Shown here piece by piece: positions 1 to 8,494 of a stretch of DNA of 64,000 nt. Position 1 is the first letter of the stretch. Each line of letters begins with the position of its first letter. The stretch is taken from positions 310,001-374,000 of the forward strand of contig CAVZBT010000005.1 of assembly GCA_963773605.1 (NCBI GenBank), given 5' to 3'. A model generated the notes under the pieces. It did no database searches. It was not told where the DNA came from and worked only from the letters and a program-made list of their open reading frames with translations. A program made the translations under genes and the position numbers. This stretch comes from CAVZBT01 sp963773605 (GTDB taxonomy: Bacteria; Acidobacteriota; UBA6911).

Positions 1-148
1 CCTGCCGAGCTTGCTCAGCCGTCATGCCGTTGGAGAGATTTTCCTGAATCTCACATTCCAGATGGGATTCGATTTCTTCGCGCAATTCGTCGGCGAGTCC
101 CCGCCTGCCGCCGAGCGACTTGACCAGCTTGGACCAGAACTCGCGCAT
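1..148 (-). CDS. ADOP-type ABC transporter permease, N-terminal fragment (runs off window)
   Basis: The reverse strand from the ATG at 148 encodes about 49 residues beginning MREFWSKLVKSLGGRR and continuing ELREEIESHLE. This is the N-terminal cytoplasmic segment typical of acidobacterial ADOP permeases (MacB/FtsX-like ABC permeases). The rest lies left of the window. The start is only 4 bases after the stop of the PadR gene, so the two should be cotranscribed; PadR next to an ADOP permease is a recurrent arrangement in Acidobacteria. The transported substrate cannot be inferred. Confidence 0.75.
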   Translation of the reverse strand, partial: MREFWSKLVKSLGGRRGLADELREEIESHLECEIQENLSNGMTAEQARQ

Positions 149-152
149 CGCT

Positions 153-503
153 TCAATCCCCTGGAGCCAGCACCCGCCCCATCGCTTCGGCGAATCGCCG
201 CCACTTGGACGTCGCAGTGACCAACTGATTGCGGCCCGAGGGAGTCAGGCTGTAATACTTCGCCCTCCGGGCATTCGGCGAAGTCCGCCACTGACCCCTT
301 ATCCAACCCCGCTGTAACAACCTCTGCAAGGCAGGGTAGAGAGAGCCGTTATCGACAACGAACTCGTGGTCCGACTGCTGCTTGAGGAATTGCGTAATGC
401 CGTAAGCGTGATTTGAGCCAAGCTGCAAGCTTCGCAGGATGAGCACTTCAAGCGTTCCCTGGAGGAGTTCGAGCCTCTCAGATAGATCCTCTACCCTAGA
501 CAT
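153..503 (-). CDS. PadR family transcriptional regulator
   Basis: A 116-residue protein with the PadR winged-helix layout: LQGTLEVLILRSLQ at the first helix, HAYGITQFL at the second, then DNGSLYPALQRLLQRGWI, the signature recognition helix and wing entry, and RRAKYYSLTPSGRNQL. Members are dimeric repressors of membrane or efflux functions, often released by a small ligand. The gene lies 4 bases upstream of the ADOP permease on the same strand, so it probably controls that gene and itself. The length is normal for the short PadR-s class. Confidence 0.9.
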   Translation of the reverse strand: MSRVEDLSERLELLQGTLEVLILRSLQLGSNHAYGITQFLKQQSDHEFVVDNGSLYPALQRLLQRGWIRGQWRTSPNARRAKYYSLTPSGRNQLVTATSKWRRFAEAMGRVLAPGD

Positions 504-570
504 GCTACCTATAGTCCCACCGGCTCACGCCGTTGTCAAGCACCCGAGGGAGCACGAACCGCCGCGTCCC

Positions 571-879
571 CTACTCCACAATTACCTTTGCCTTCATGTG
601 CGGGTGAACGGAACAATAATATTCATATGAGCCCGGGGCAGTGAACGTGTGGGTGTACTTACCGTCGGTGTCCATCACACGCGAGGAGAGTTCCTTCGCC
701 GTGCTGACGACCGTGTGCGGTTCGTGGTCCTTGTTGAACCAGGTGACCGTCGTGCCCACTTTCATTGTCAGGGTTTCCGGAACGAAACTGAAATTCTCGA
801 TTTTGACCTGCTGCCCAGGATTCAGATGTTCGCCGGCCCCGGGCCATTCAGTTCCACTTGTGGCAACCTCGTCACTCAT
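571..879 (-). CDS. cupredoxin (plastocyanin/amicyanin-like) copper protein
   Basis: A 102-residue protein with one cupredoxin fold. The type 1 copper ligands are visible as His in DHEPHTVV and Cys, His and Met in YYCSVHPHM near the C-terminus. Such proteins shuttle electrons or bind copper in the periplasm. No signal peptide or membrane segment is visible: the protein starts MSDEVATSGTEW and goes straight into the beta-sandwich. Either the true N-terminus is misread or the protein is not exported by Sec. The start codon overlaps the stop of the upstream reductase gene by 4 bases, so the two form an operon. Confidence 0.85.
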   Translation of the reverse strand: MSDEVATSGTEWPGAGEHLNPGQQVKIENFSFVPETLTMKVGTTVTWFNKDHEPHTVVSTAKELSSRVMDTDGKYTHTFTAPGSYEYYCSVHPHMKAKVIVE

Positions 880-1436
880 GACGGCCCCGTTCCGTCGCCA
901 ATTTTCGTTTTGCTCAGAGGTCCGGCTGACGACGGGCCGCTCACCGGCGCGCTGTCGTTCGGCGGGAGCAGATCGGCGCGGACGCGAAAGACCGGGTATT
1001 GCGCAGCGATCTGTTCAAAATCCGCGAGCGGAGACCGCCGATCCACGGGAATATGAGGGCGGGCCCCCGGTGCGACTTGCAGGTAACGCCGCAGGATTCG
1101 GGCGCAGACGCGCGGATCGACTTCCTCGAGGCGCACCGCTTCACGGCGGCGATGGCGGAGCACTGCCAACCCTCCGGCTGCCCTGACGTTGGCCACCCAA
1201 TTCGTACCTTCACCCAGCATCGCCACGAGATAGCGCTCGCCCTGGTAGTCGGCCACCATCAACGGGAATGAAGTGAGACGACCGGACCGGCGGCCCGGCA
1301 CTTCGAGGGTGACCATGCGGTTCGGACCCAGCCCCGCCGCCGCGAAGACCGCCCAGCAACGATTCAGCAGTGCCGCCACGCGATTTGGGCGCCCGCTTCT
1401 GTACATCCATCGCTTTACAGCACTCAGACGACCCAC
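876..1436 (-). CDS. nitroreductase family deazaflavin-dependent oxidoreductase (Ddn/DUF385-like)
   Basis: A 186-residue protein with the split-barrel fold signature of the DUF385/Ddn group: VTLEVPGRRSGRLTSFPL followed by YLVAMLGEGTNWVANVRAAGG. Relatives bind F420 or flavin and reduce quinones or nitro compounds. The last 35 residues are low-complexity and outside the usual domain. It overlaps the downstream cupredoxin by 4 bases, which suggests a small redox operon. The cofactor is not determined by the sequence alone. Confidence 0.8.
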   Translation of the reverse strand: MGRLSAVKRWMYRSGRPNRVAALLNRCWAVFAAAGLGPNRMVTLEVPGRRSGRLTSFPLMVADYQGERYLVAMLGEGTNWVANVRAAGGLAVLRHRRREAVRLEEVDPRVCARILRRYLQVAPGARPHIPVDRRSPLADFEQIAAQYPVFRVRADLLPPNDSAPVSGPSSAGPLSKTKIGDGTGPS

Positions 1437-1695
1437 GGTCTCTTCCCCTTCCGCTGCGGCACCGATACGTTCGAGGATAGATGTGTCAGAGGATACCTCA
1501 CCATGCGGCGCAGATACAGTAAGTGGGTCCGCCCAACTTATGCGCCGACAAGGGGCCGAGGGGGGTTGATGAGAGGCCCCCAGGGCGGCCCTCGGTAACG
1601 AATGGGGCTAACCTTCGGACAGCAGGAGAAATGGAACGCTATGTTCCCTGGCCACGGCGCTGGACACCGTTCGCGCGGTCATCTATAACGACTGC

Positions 1696-3238
1696 ATGTC
1701 GCTCTCAGCCCTCTCGTTCATCACCCTTGCGTTTGTCCTTGCCGCACCTGGCGCCGCGCAGGCGCACCAGCCTGCCGCACCTCGATTCGAGCTTGCCGCG
1801 TGCCCCGTCGAAGTCGCTGCCGACGAGCGGATCGACTGTGGCGTGCTGCTTGTGCCGGAGAACCGGCGCAGGACGGGGAGCCGGACGGTCCGGCTGCCGG
1901 TGATGATCTTCCGGAGCCGCTCCTCCTCTCCGGCGCCGGACCCGATCCTCTTCCTGACCGGCGGTCCCGGCAACAGCGGCTTAGCCGGGAGGCGCTCGGC
2001 CCGCGGCATCCCCTTCCTCGATGAGCGCGACTACGTCGTGATGGAACAGCGTGGCACACGGTACGCCCGTCCGGCGCTCGAGTGCCCGGCCATCAACGCG
2101 ATCAAAGGGGAGATCGCCGCGGGACGTTTGCGTGGAAACGCGGCGAACACCGAACTGGTGAAGGCGGCGGCCGCATGCCGCGAGAAGCTGACGGCGGCGG
2201 GAACGGACCTCGACGCCTACACGACGGAGGCCAGCGCCGACGACATCGAAGATCTGCGCAAGGCGCTGGGCTACTCGAAGTGGAACCTCTATGGGCTCTC
2301 GTATGGCACCCGCCTCGCGCTGACGGTGCTCCGCAGGCATCCGTCCGGCATTCGCAGCGTGGTACTCGATTCGGTGCTGCCGCCCGAGGTGAACTTTGAC
2401 GAGGTGGCCACCAGCAACCTGCTGCGCGCCCTGAACGCGGTGTTCGACGGGTGCGCGAGCGATCGCGAGTGCGGCGCCGCCTATCCGGACCTGCGACAGC
2501 GCTTTGCGGATCTTGTGGCCAGCGCCGACCGACGGCCGCTCGAGCTGCCGATTGATCCGGCGGATGCCGGGGGACGTCCCGGCGAGATACGCGGCGCGCA
2601 GGTCGTGGATGCAATCTACAACGCACTGCACAAGCCGCAGGCGATCCCGCAGATCCCGCGGATCATCAGCGCCGCCGCGGCCGGTGAGCTATGCCGGATT
2701 GCTGCCGCTGGTGAAAGAGAACCAAGGCCCCTCGTTTTCGAGTTGGGGAATGCGGTACTCGGTCTGGTGCTCAGAGGAGTCGCCGTTCGAGAACGCCGAC
2801 ACGATCGCCGCCCAGCTCTCGCCCGCCCTGGGACTGGGTGGTATTGACGAAACAACGGCATCGCCAGATGTGTGTCGAGCCTGGAAGGTTGCTCCGGCCC
2901 CGTCGGTCGAGAACGAGCCGGTGAAGAGTGACGTTCCCACCTTGATTTTCGCCGGCGAGTTCGATCCCGACACACCGCCCGACTGGGGACGCCAGCTCCT
3001 GGAGTCGATGCCCAACGCGCGCTACGTGGAGTTCCGCGGGCGCAGCCACGGGGCGGGGTTCGGCGCGTGCGGCGGTGACCTCGTAATGGCGTTCCTGCGC
3101 TCCCCGGGCTCCCCGCTTCCTGCGGACTGCGCGCTCAAACTTCGCGGCGCGGACTTCGGCTCGAGCGCGCGGGGAGACAAACGCTTGCCCGCCGGTCCGG
3201 TCGGCACGCCCCCGGCCGGGGCGAACCGCGCCCCCTGA
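1696..3238 (+). CDS. secreted S33 alpha/beta hydrolase (tripeptidyl/prolyl aminopeptidase type), one frame change
   Basis: It starts with a signal peptide (MSLSALSFITLAFVLAAPGAAQA). The oxyanion motif FLTGGPGNSG and the nucleophile elbow GLSYGTR follow, and the C-terminal part holds the acid in FAGEFDPDTPP and the histidine in GRSHGAGFG, the TAP-like domain of S33 exopeptidases. The first part reads in one frame to about 2,685 (ending RIISAAAAGE) and the rest in the +1 frame (from SYAGLLPLVKENQG), so the locus is frame-broken once. All catalytic elements are present across the two pieces, which argues for a sequencing indel. It is divergent from the deazaflavin/cupredoxin operon. Confidence 0.8.
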
Positions 3239-3577
3239 CACGGGCAGCACCCGCCCTGCGATTCCAGACGAAAAGGTGCCTCAAGCAGCACTACGGCATT
3301 CTGGGTGAACACGTCGATCCGTGCTGGCCGGAACGACCTTGGTTCTGATCAGCCGCTTATGGACGCCACCCAGGGGGTCCTCCTTGCCACCGCAAGCACC
3401 GCGGATACTTCGTCCGGAGAGTGTTCCACTCGGTATGGCAGTCGACCAGGCTCATGCGGCCCCGACTTGCCCCTCTGGTTGGTGGATTCAGTTTGAAATG
3501 CGATCTGGAAAGAGCCCACCGGGAACTCTATCGTGTTTAAGGGTGAAGCATGTGAAAGGTAGCCGCAGCGTGGAGGA
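3239..3577. other. intergenic stretch without recognisable gene
   Basis: About 340 bases between the S33 hydrolase and the PIG-L/decarboxylase gene. The short open frames here have no family features, and no clear promoter, hairpin or repeat was seen. Confidence 0.5.
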
Positions 3578-5956
3578 ATGATGATGCACGGATTGAGAAT
3601 GATGTGTGTTCTGGCCCACCCGGACGACGAATCCCTCGGCGTGGGCGGCACGCTTGCGAAATATGCTGCCGAGGGTGTCGAACTGTGCGTCGTGACGGCG
3701 ACTCGCGGAGAAAGAGGCCGGTGGGGAGAAGGGCAGGATCCGGGCCTGGAGGCGGTGGGGCGGATCCGCGAAACCGAGCTCAGGGAAGCCGCAAAAATCC
3801 TCGGCGTGGGAGAACTGCATCTGCTCGGCTACGTCGACGGAGACCTGGATCAGGCAGAATCCGGAGAATCTGTTCTGCGCATTGTCGAGCACATTCGGTG
3901 CTTCAAGCCTCACGTGGTGGTGACCTTCGGTCCGGATGGCGCTTACGGACACCCGGACCATGTTGCCATCTGCCAGCTGGCGACCGCGGCGGTGGCCGCA
4001 GCCGCGGATCCCGATCTGGGACGGGTTCGCTCATCGGCCCCGCACCATGTGTCGAAGCTGTACTACATCGCGTGGTCGCACGGGAAATGGGAGGCCTACC
4101 AGTCGGCATTCCGCAAACTGACGGTCAGTGTCGACGGCGTGGAGCGCCGAGCCGCACCGTGGCCGGATTGGGCCATCACCACCGTCATCGACACGGAACC
4201 GTACTGGCCGGTTGTCTGGAAGGCCGTATGCTGCCACAAGACGCAGTTGGCGCTCTATGAACGCCTCGACCGTCTCGCGCCCGAACATCACCGGCAGCTG
4301 TGGGGAGTTCAGGAATTCTACCGCGTATTCAGCCTGGTCAATGGGAGCCGAAAGCGTGAGACGGACCTGTTTGAGGGATTGCGCGAGAGAGGCTCTCATG
4401 CAGGTCCACCCGCCTCGCTGAACACCCGGCATGCGCCGCTGGACATGGATCCCGCGCACTTTCGCGAGCTGGGCCACGCCCTGGTGGAGCAGATCGCCGC
4501 ATTTCTGGGTTCGATTGCAGCCCGCCCCGTCACCCGGGCATCGACGCCGGACCAGGTCCGTTCGCTCCTGTCCTTGACGGGAGCGGTGCCGCAGAAGGGA
4601 ACGGACCCGCGCTCCTGGCTGCCGGAGGTTGCGGAACGGCTGTTTGAACATTCCCTTCACAACGGGCACCCGCGGTTCTGGGGTTACATCACCGCCTCCG
4701 CCGCCCCCATCGGAATTCTTGGAGATCTGCTCGCTGCCGCGGTCAACCCGAACGTCGGGGCCTGGACGCTGTCGCCCCTGGCCAGCGAGATCGAGAGGGA
4801 AACCGTCGGTTGGATCTCCGATCTTCTCGGTTACCGGGCCGATTGCGGAGGGTTGCTGGTAAGCGGTGGGAATGTGGCGAACCTGGTCTGCTTCCTGGCG
4901 GCGCGGCGGGCCAAAGCAGGCAGCGAGGTCCGGGAACAGGGGATTGCCGGGGACGGCTCCGGGCGGCTTCGGGTATACGCTTCAACCGAGACTCACACGT
5001 GGATCCAGAAAGCGGCCGATATCTCCGGCCTGGGAACGAGCGCCATCCGCTGGATTCCGGTAGACGAGGAACTCCGGGCGAAACCGTCCGTACTCGAGGA
5101 GCAGATTCGGCACGACTTGGACCATGGCGACCGTCCTTTTGTCGTGGTCGGCACCGCCGGCACGGTCGGCACCGGCGCGGTCGATCCCCTGCGAGAGATG
5201 GCCTCCATCTGCCGCGAATATGGGCTCTGGTTCCACGTCGACGGGGCGTACGGCGCTCCCGCCGCGATGGTGCCGGGCATTAGCGAGGATCTGGAGGCGC
5301 TTCGGGAAGCCGATTCGGTTGCGGTAGACCCGCACAAGTGGATGTATCTGCCGCTGGAAGCAGGCTGCGCGCTGGTTTCCCGGCGCGAAGCCCTGCGTGA
5401 CGCATTCTCTTATCATCCGCCGTACTACCATTTCGACGAAGAGGTCACGAACTACTTCGATTTCGGCATCCAGAACTCGCGCGGCTTCCGTGCGCTGAAG
5501 GTCTGGCTGGCAATCCGGCAGGTCGGGCGCGAAGGATACCGGCAGATGATCGCGGAGGACATTCGCCTGGCTCGGGAGTTTGATCGGGAACTGCAGGCGC
5601 GCGCGACGCTCGAACCCCTGTCGCAAGGGCTGAGCATCTGCACGTTCCGCTACATCCCGCGGGATCTGCGGCCGATCGCCGCCTCGCCCCGCGTCCGGGA
5701 GTATCTCGACGAGTTGAACCGGCAGACGCTCACCCGAATCGAGGAGAGCGGGGAGGCATTTCTCTCGAACGCAATCGTGCACGGCAAGTTTGCGCTGCGC
5801 CTGTGCATCGTCAACTTCAGAACCACGCTCGAAGACATCCTGTCGCTGCCGGACATCGTCGAGCGGCACGGGCGGGAACTGGATCGCAGTCTGAGATCCA
5901 GCGCACTGGGTGCCGGGAGCGGGGCCGACGGTCCGGAATCCGCATCCTCTCGGTGA
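3578..5956 (+). CDS. PIG-L/LmbE deacetylase fused to group II PLP-dependent decarboxylase
   Basis: One 792-residue frame carries two enzymes. Residues 1-270 are a complete PIG-L/LmbE zinc deacetylase: VLAHPDDES at residues 11-19 and YGHPDHV near 125 supply the metal ligands, and the domain ends with the usual ETDLFEGLR. Residues 290-770 are a group II (aromatic-L-amino-acid type) decarboxylase with HVDGAYGA and the PLP lysine in DPHKWMYLP near 585. The linker (ERGSHAGPPASLNTRHAPLD) is short. In the next frame a TGA occurs at 4419-4421, and a plausible decarboxylase ATG lies at 4446. A single lost or gained base could therefore have fused two adjacent genes. The substrates are unknown; a deacetylase-decarboxylase pair could act on an N-acylated amino acid or amine. 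Confidence 0.8.
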   Translation: MMMHGLRMMCVLAHPDDESLGVGGTLAKYAAEGVELCVVTATRGERGRWGEGQDPGLEAVGRIRETELREAAKILGVGELHLLGYVDGDLDQAESGESVLRIVEHIRCFKPHVVVTFGPDGAYGHPDHVAICQLATAAVAAAADPDLGRVRSSAPHHVSKLYYIAWSHGKWEAYQSAFRKLTVSVDGVERRAAPWPDWAITTVIDTEPYWPVVWKAVCCHKTQLALYERLDRLAPEHHRQLWGVQEFYRVFSLVNGSRKRETDLFEGLRERGSHAGPPASLNTRHAPLDMDPAHFRELGHALVEQIAAFLGSIAARPVTRASTPDQVRSLLSLTGAVPQKGTDPRSWLPEVAERLFEHSLHNGHPRFWGYITASAAPIGILGDLLAAAVNPNVGAWTLSPLASEIERETVGWISDLLGYRADCGGLLVSGGNVANLVCFLAARRAKAGSEVREQGIAGDGSGRLRVYASTETHTWIQKAADISGLGTSAIRWIPVDEELRAKPSVLEEQIRHDLDHGDRPFVVVGTAGTVGTGAVDPLREMASICREYGLWFHVDGAYGAPAAMVPGISEDLEALREADSVAVDPHKWMYLPLEAGCALVSRREALRDAFSYHPPYYHFDEEVTNYFDFGIQNSRGFRALKVWLAIRQVGREGYRQMIAEDIRLAREFDRELQARATLEPLSQGLSICTFRYIPRDLRPIAASPRVREYLDELNRQTLTRIEESGEAFLSNAIVHGKFALRLCIVNFRTTLEDILSLPDIVERHGRELDRSLRSSALGAGSGADGPESASSR

Positions 5957-6270
5957 CCGGTGCGCTGGCTCAGTACCGGATTCCGTGGATACGATAACGT
6001 TTGTGGGGACGCCGATGAACGCAGGCAAGAGGGCCGCGTGCGTCGGCGTGTTCCCGCGTCCAGAAACTACGTTTACCGTAATTACGAAAGGCAATACTTC
6101 ACGATGATTCCCGGGTACAATGCCCTCTTCCGGTTGGCGCACTCCGCCCGCACGCCCTGTACGTTCGTGAAATTCGTTCACGGCTGGCAAATTGTGTGAC
6201 TTCGCTGTACATACTGCTACAGTGGGGTTTGTGTAGCGTACGCCGTCGCTGTTGTTTTGAGTCTCCAGAC
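5957..6270. other. intergenic stretch upstream of sigma factor gene
   Basis: No convincing gene is seen. The reading frame of the sigma factor is open back to an ATG at 6196, but those 25 extra residues are not family-like, so the region probably holds the promoter and leader of the sigma/anti-sigma operon. Confidence 0.45.
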
Positions 6271-6924
6271 ATGTCCAGCTCGTTTAATCCTGCGCTCTCG
6301 CTGAATGGTTGTGCCTGCGGAGCCACCAAGGTGTCCGACGAAGAGTTGATCTGCGCCGTAGCCGCTGGACGTCACGAAGAAATCGCGGTCTTATTCGATC
6401 GCCTTGGCCGTCTGGTCTTCAGCGTGGCCAAAAGAATCTTGCGCGACGAAACCGAAGCCGAGGACGTCGTGCAGCTGGTCTTCCTTGACGTCCTTCGCTT
6501 CGCCGACAAGTTCGACGCCACGCGCGGGACGGCTCGCGTCTGGCTCCTGCAGTACACGTATCATCGCAGCATGAGGCGGAAGAGTCAGTTGCGCCGTCTC
6601 AACGGGACCGAGCAACTTGACGGGGTGATCTCCGAAATCATGCGTTATTCGCCCCCGCACGCCAATTTCAATCTTTCCAGGGAGGAGGCGGTCCGCTTCG
6701 TCCAGCAAGCGCTGGCGCTGCTGAACGAGAAGCAGCGCACCACCATCGAGTTGACGTTCTTCGAAGGCTGGACTGCGGAAGAAATTGCGCGCCAGACCGA
6801 GCAATCCGCGGTGACGGTTCGGCACCACCTCTATCGCGGGTTGGCAAAGATACGCACGCTTATGGAGTCGCGTGTCGCGTTTGCCCGCGCGGCTGGCCGC
6901 CGCCAGTCACGGAAGGAGACCTGA
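6271..6924 (+). CDS. ECF RNA polymerase sigma factor
   Basis: About 217 residues from the ATG at 6271; an in-frame ATG at 6196 would add an atypical arginine/cysteine-rich leader. Region 2 is seen in LFDRLGRLVFSVAKRILRD followed by EAEDVVQLVFLDV, with the tryptophan-containing helix in RVWLLQYTYHRS. Region 4 is LNEKQRTTIELTFFEGW then TAEEIARQTEQSAVTVRHHL, a helix-turn-helix that would read the -35 element. It belongs to the extracytoplasmic-function group and is followed 3 bases later by its likely anti-sigma factor. Confidence 0.9.
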   Translation: MSSSFNPALSLNGCACGATKVSDEELICAVAAGRHEEIAVLFDRLGRLVFSVAKRILRDETEAEDVVQLVFLDVLRFADKFDATRGTARVWLLQYTYHRSMRRKSQLRRLNGTEQLDGVISEIMRYSPPHANFNLSREEAVRFVQQALALLNEKQRTTIELTFFEGWTAEEIARQTEQSAVTVRHHLYRGLAKIRTLMESRVAFARAAGRRQSRKET

Positions 6925-6927
6925 GCC

Positions 6928-8139
6928 ATGCAAGAACATGAGCTTTTCGAAGAGTTGTGCGCCCTGGCCGCAGCCGGGCAAATCTCCGAGGGCGATTGGA
7001 TGTTGCTCCAGACGCACCTGGCCGCTTGCGAGTCATGCCAGCAGTTGCTTGGCAGCTTCGGCCGCATCACGAGCGAACTCATCGACGCCGGAGCGCTAAG
7101 AGGCAAGCGCGCTCCGAGTGTCAGCTTGAAACCCAGGATTCTTTCGCGTGCTCACGGCTTGGGATTCAACATCTCCTGTCCCAGTCTCAAGGCTCGACCG
7201 GCGGGCCGTTTTCTGCCACGGATAGCTGTGGCAGCCGCGCTCCTTGCGGCGATTGGTGTCGGCTACATTGCCGGAGCAGGTAACTCTCTGGCGGGACCAA
7301 CAGCGCATGTTCTTCCCGGTCCCCCAATACTCATTTCTATCCCCAGACCCGCTACCGAACTCCTCGAACTCCAGGCGTTGAACGACGAGCGCCGCCATCT
7401 GCTCGCCACCGTCGAAGCCCTTACCCAGGAACGCGACAGCTTGCGGGCGGCAGCAGAAAAAGAATCGGTCCTTGGCGCCGAACTTCAGTCCCGTGTTTCT
7501 GATCTCTCGTCCCAACTGACCTCCAAAACCCGCGAGACGGGCACCCTCCAGGCCGACCGCGACGCCATGTTGAACCGTATTGCGGAACTCGACGTCGCGC
7601 TCGGCAAACTCAAGAACGAACAGATCGCCTGCCAGGTCGAGTCAGACACTCAGCAGAACGGAATCAGGCAGCTCACGGACCGGCTGGCGTTGGAACGGGC
7701 CTCGTGCCAGCGTGAAAAAGCGTTGGTGGCGGTGGGCAACGAAGGCAAGAGCATCATCGCCTCGCGCAACCTGCACATCGTCGATGTTTACGACGCCGAC
7801 GGGCGCGGCGACCGCCGGAAGTCCTTTGGGCGCGTGTTCTATATCGAAGGCAAGGATCTCATTTTCTACGCTTACGACCTGCCCACGAACCTCAAGGCCA
7901 CCGAGAGTTTCCACGTTTGGGGCCGCGACGCCGGCGAGCGCGGCCGCGTCGCCCGCCTGGGAATTTTTCATTACGATGGCTCCGACGAAAAGCGCTGGGT
8001 GTTGAAGGTAAACGATGCCGACGCGCTGGCCAAACTCGATTCCGTGTTCGTTACCCTCGAGCGGGGCGACAAATCCACCCGGCCCAGCGGTAAAACGCTC
8101 CTGTTCGCGGTGCTGGGCGGCCAACCGAACCACTCGTAG
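6928..8139 (+). CDS. membrane anti-sigma factor with zinc-finger and RskA-like C-terminal domain
   Basis: 403 residues. The N-terminal anti-sigma domain contains HLAACESCQQLL, the His-Cys-Cys zinc motif of zf-HC2 proteins. A transmembrane segment (IAVAAALLAAIGVGYIAGAG) lies near residue 100, then a long coiled-coil-like stretch from about 145 to 260. The last 140 residues resemble the extracytoplasmic RskA domain (FHVWGRDAGERGRVARLG and VFVTLERGDK). It sits directly behind the ECF sigma gene and would hold that factor at the membrane until a periplasmic signal causes release. Confidence 0.85.
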   Translation: MQEHELFEELCALAAAGQISEGDWMLLQTHLAACESCQQLLGSFGRITSELIDAGALRGKRAPSVSLKPRILSRAHGLGFNISCPSLKARPAGRFLPRIAVAAALLAAIGVGYIAGAGNSLAGPTAHVLPGPPILISIPRPATELLELQALNDERRHLLATVEALTQERDSLRAAAEKESVLGAELQSRVSDLSSQLTSKTRETGTLQADRDAMLNRIAELDVALGKLKNEQIACQVESDTQQNGIRQLTDRLALERASCQREKALVAVGNEGKSIIASRNLHIVDVYDADGRGDRRKSFGRVFYIEGKDLIFYAYDLPTNLKATESFHVWGRDAGERGRVARLGIFHYDGSDEKRWVLKVNDADALAKLDSVFVTLERGDKSTRPSGKTLLFAVLGGQPNHS

Positions 8140-8494
8140 TGGAAGTAACAGGGGACAGGGGACACGTCTAACGACGAGGAGAGGTTGGTCATCCTGTCAT
8201 CCCGAAGTGGCCCATGGACCTTTGGCCTACCCTGCCAGGCTTGAGGCGCATTGAGCCGCGTCAGGACACACTGACCAGCGTCCCTTCCGGGGACGAATAA
8301 TTATGATGTCAGCCCGCCAATTTATGCGCCTGGCGGCAGAGGGGATGCCGGGGCTCACAGAGGACGCACAGAACCGGCGACGTGGTCACCTGTCTTAGGT
8401 CTTGCCACTGCCCCAACGCCCCGTCAAAGAAACGTTCAAGTACTGGCAAATTCGACCGCTCGCCTGAACATACTGATGCAAAGGAGAATCCTCA
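8140..8494. other. intergenic stretch upstream of TonB-dependent receptor
   Basis: 355 bases without a supportable gene. The last 20 bases contain the ribosome binding site AAAGGAGA 7 bases before the receptor ATG. Confidence 0.5.
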
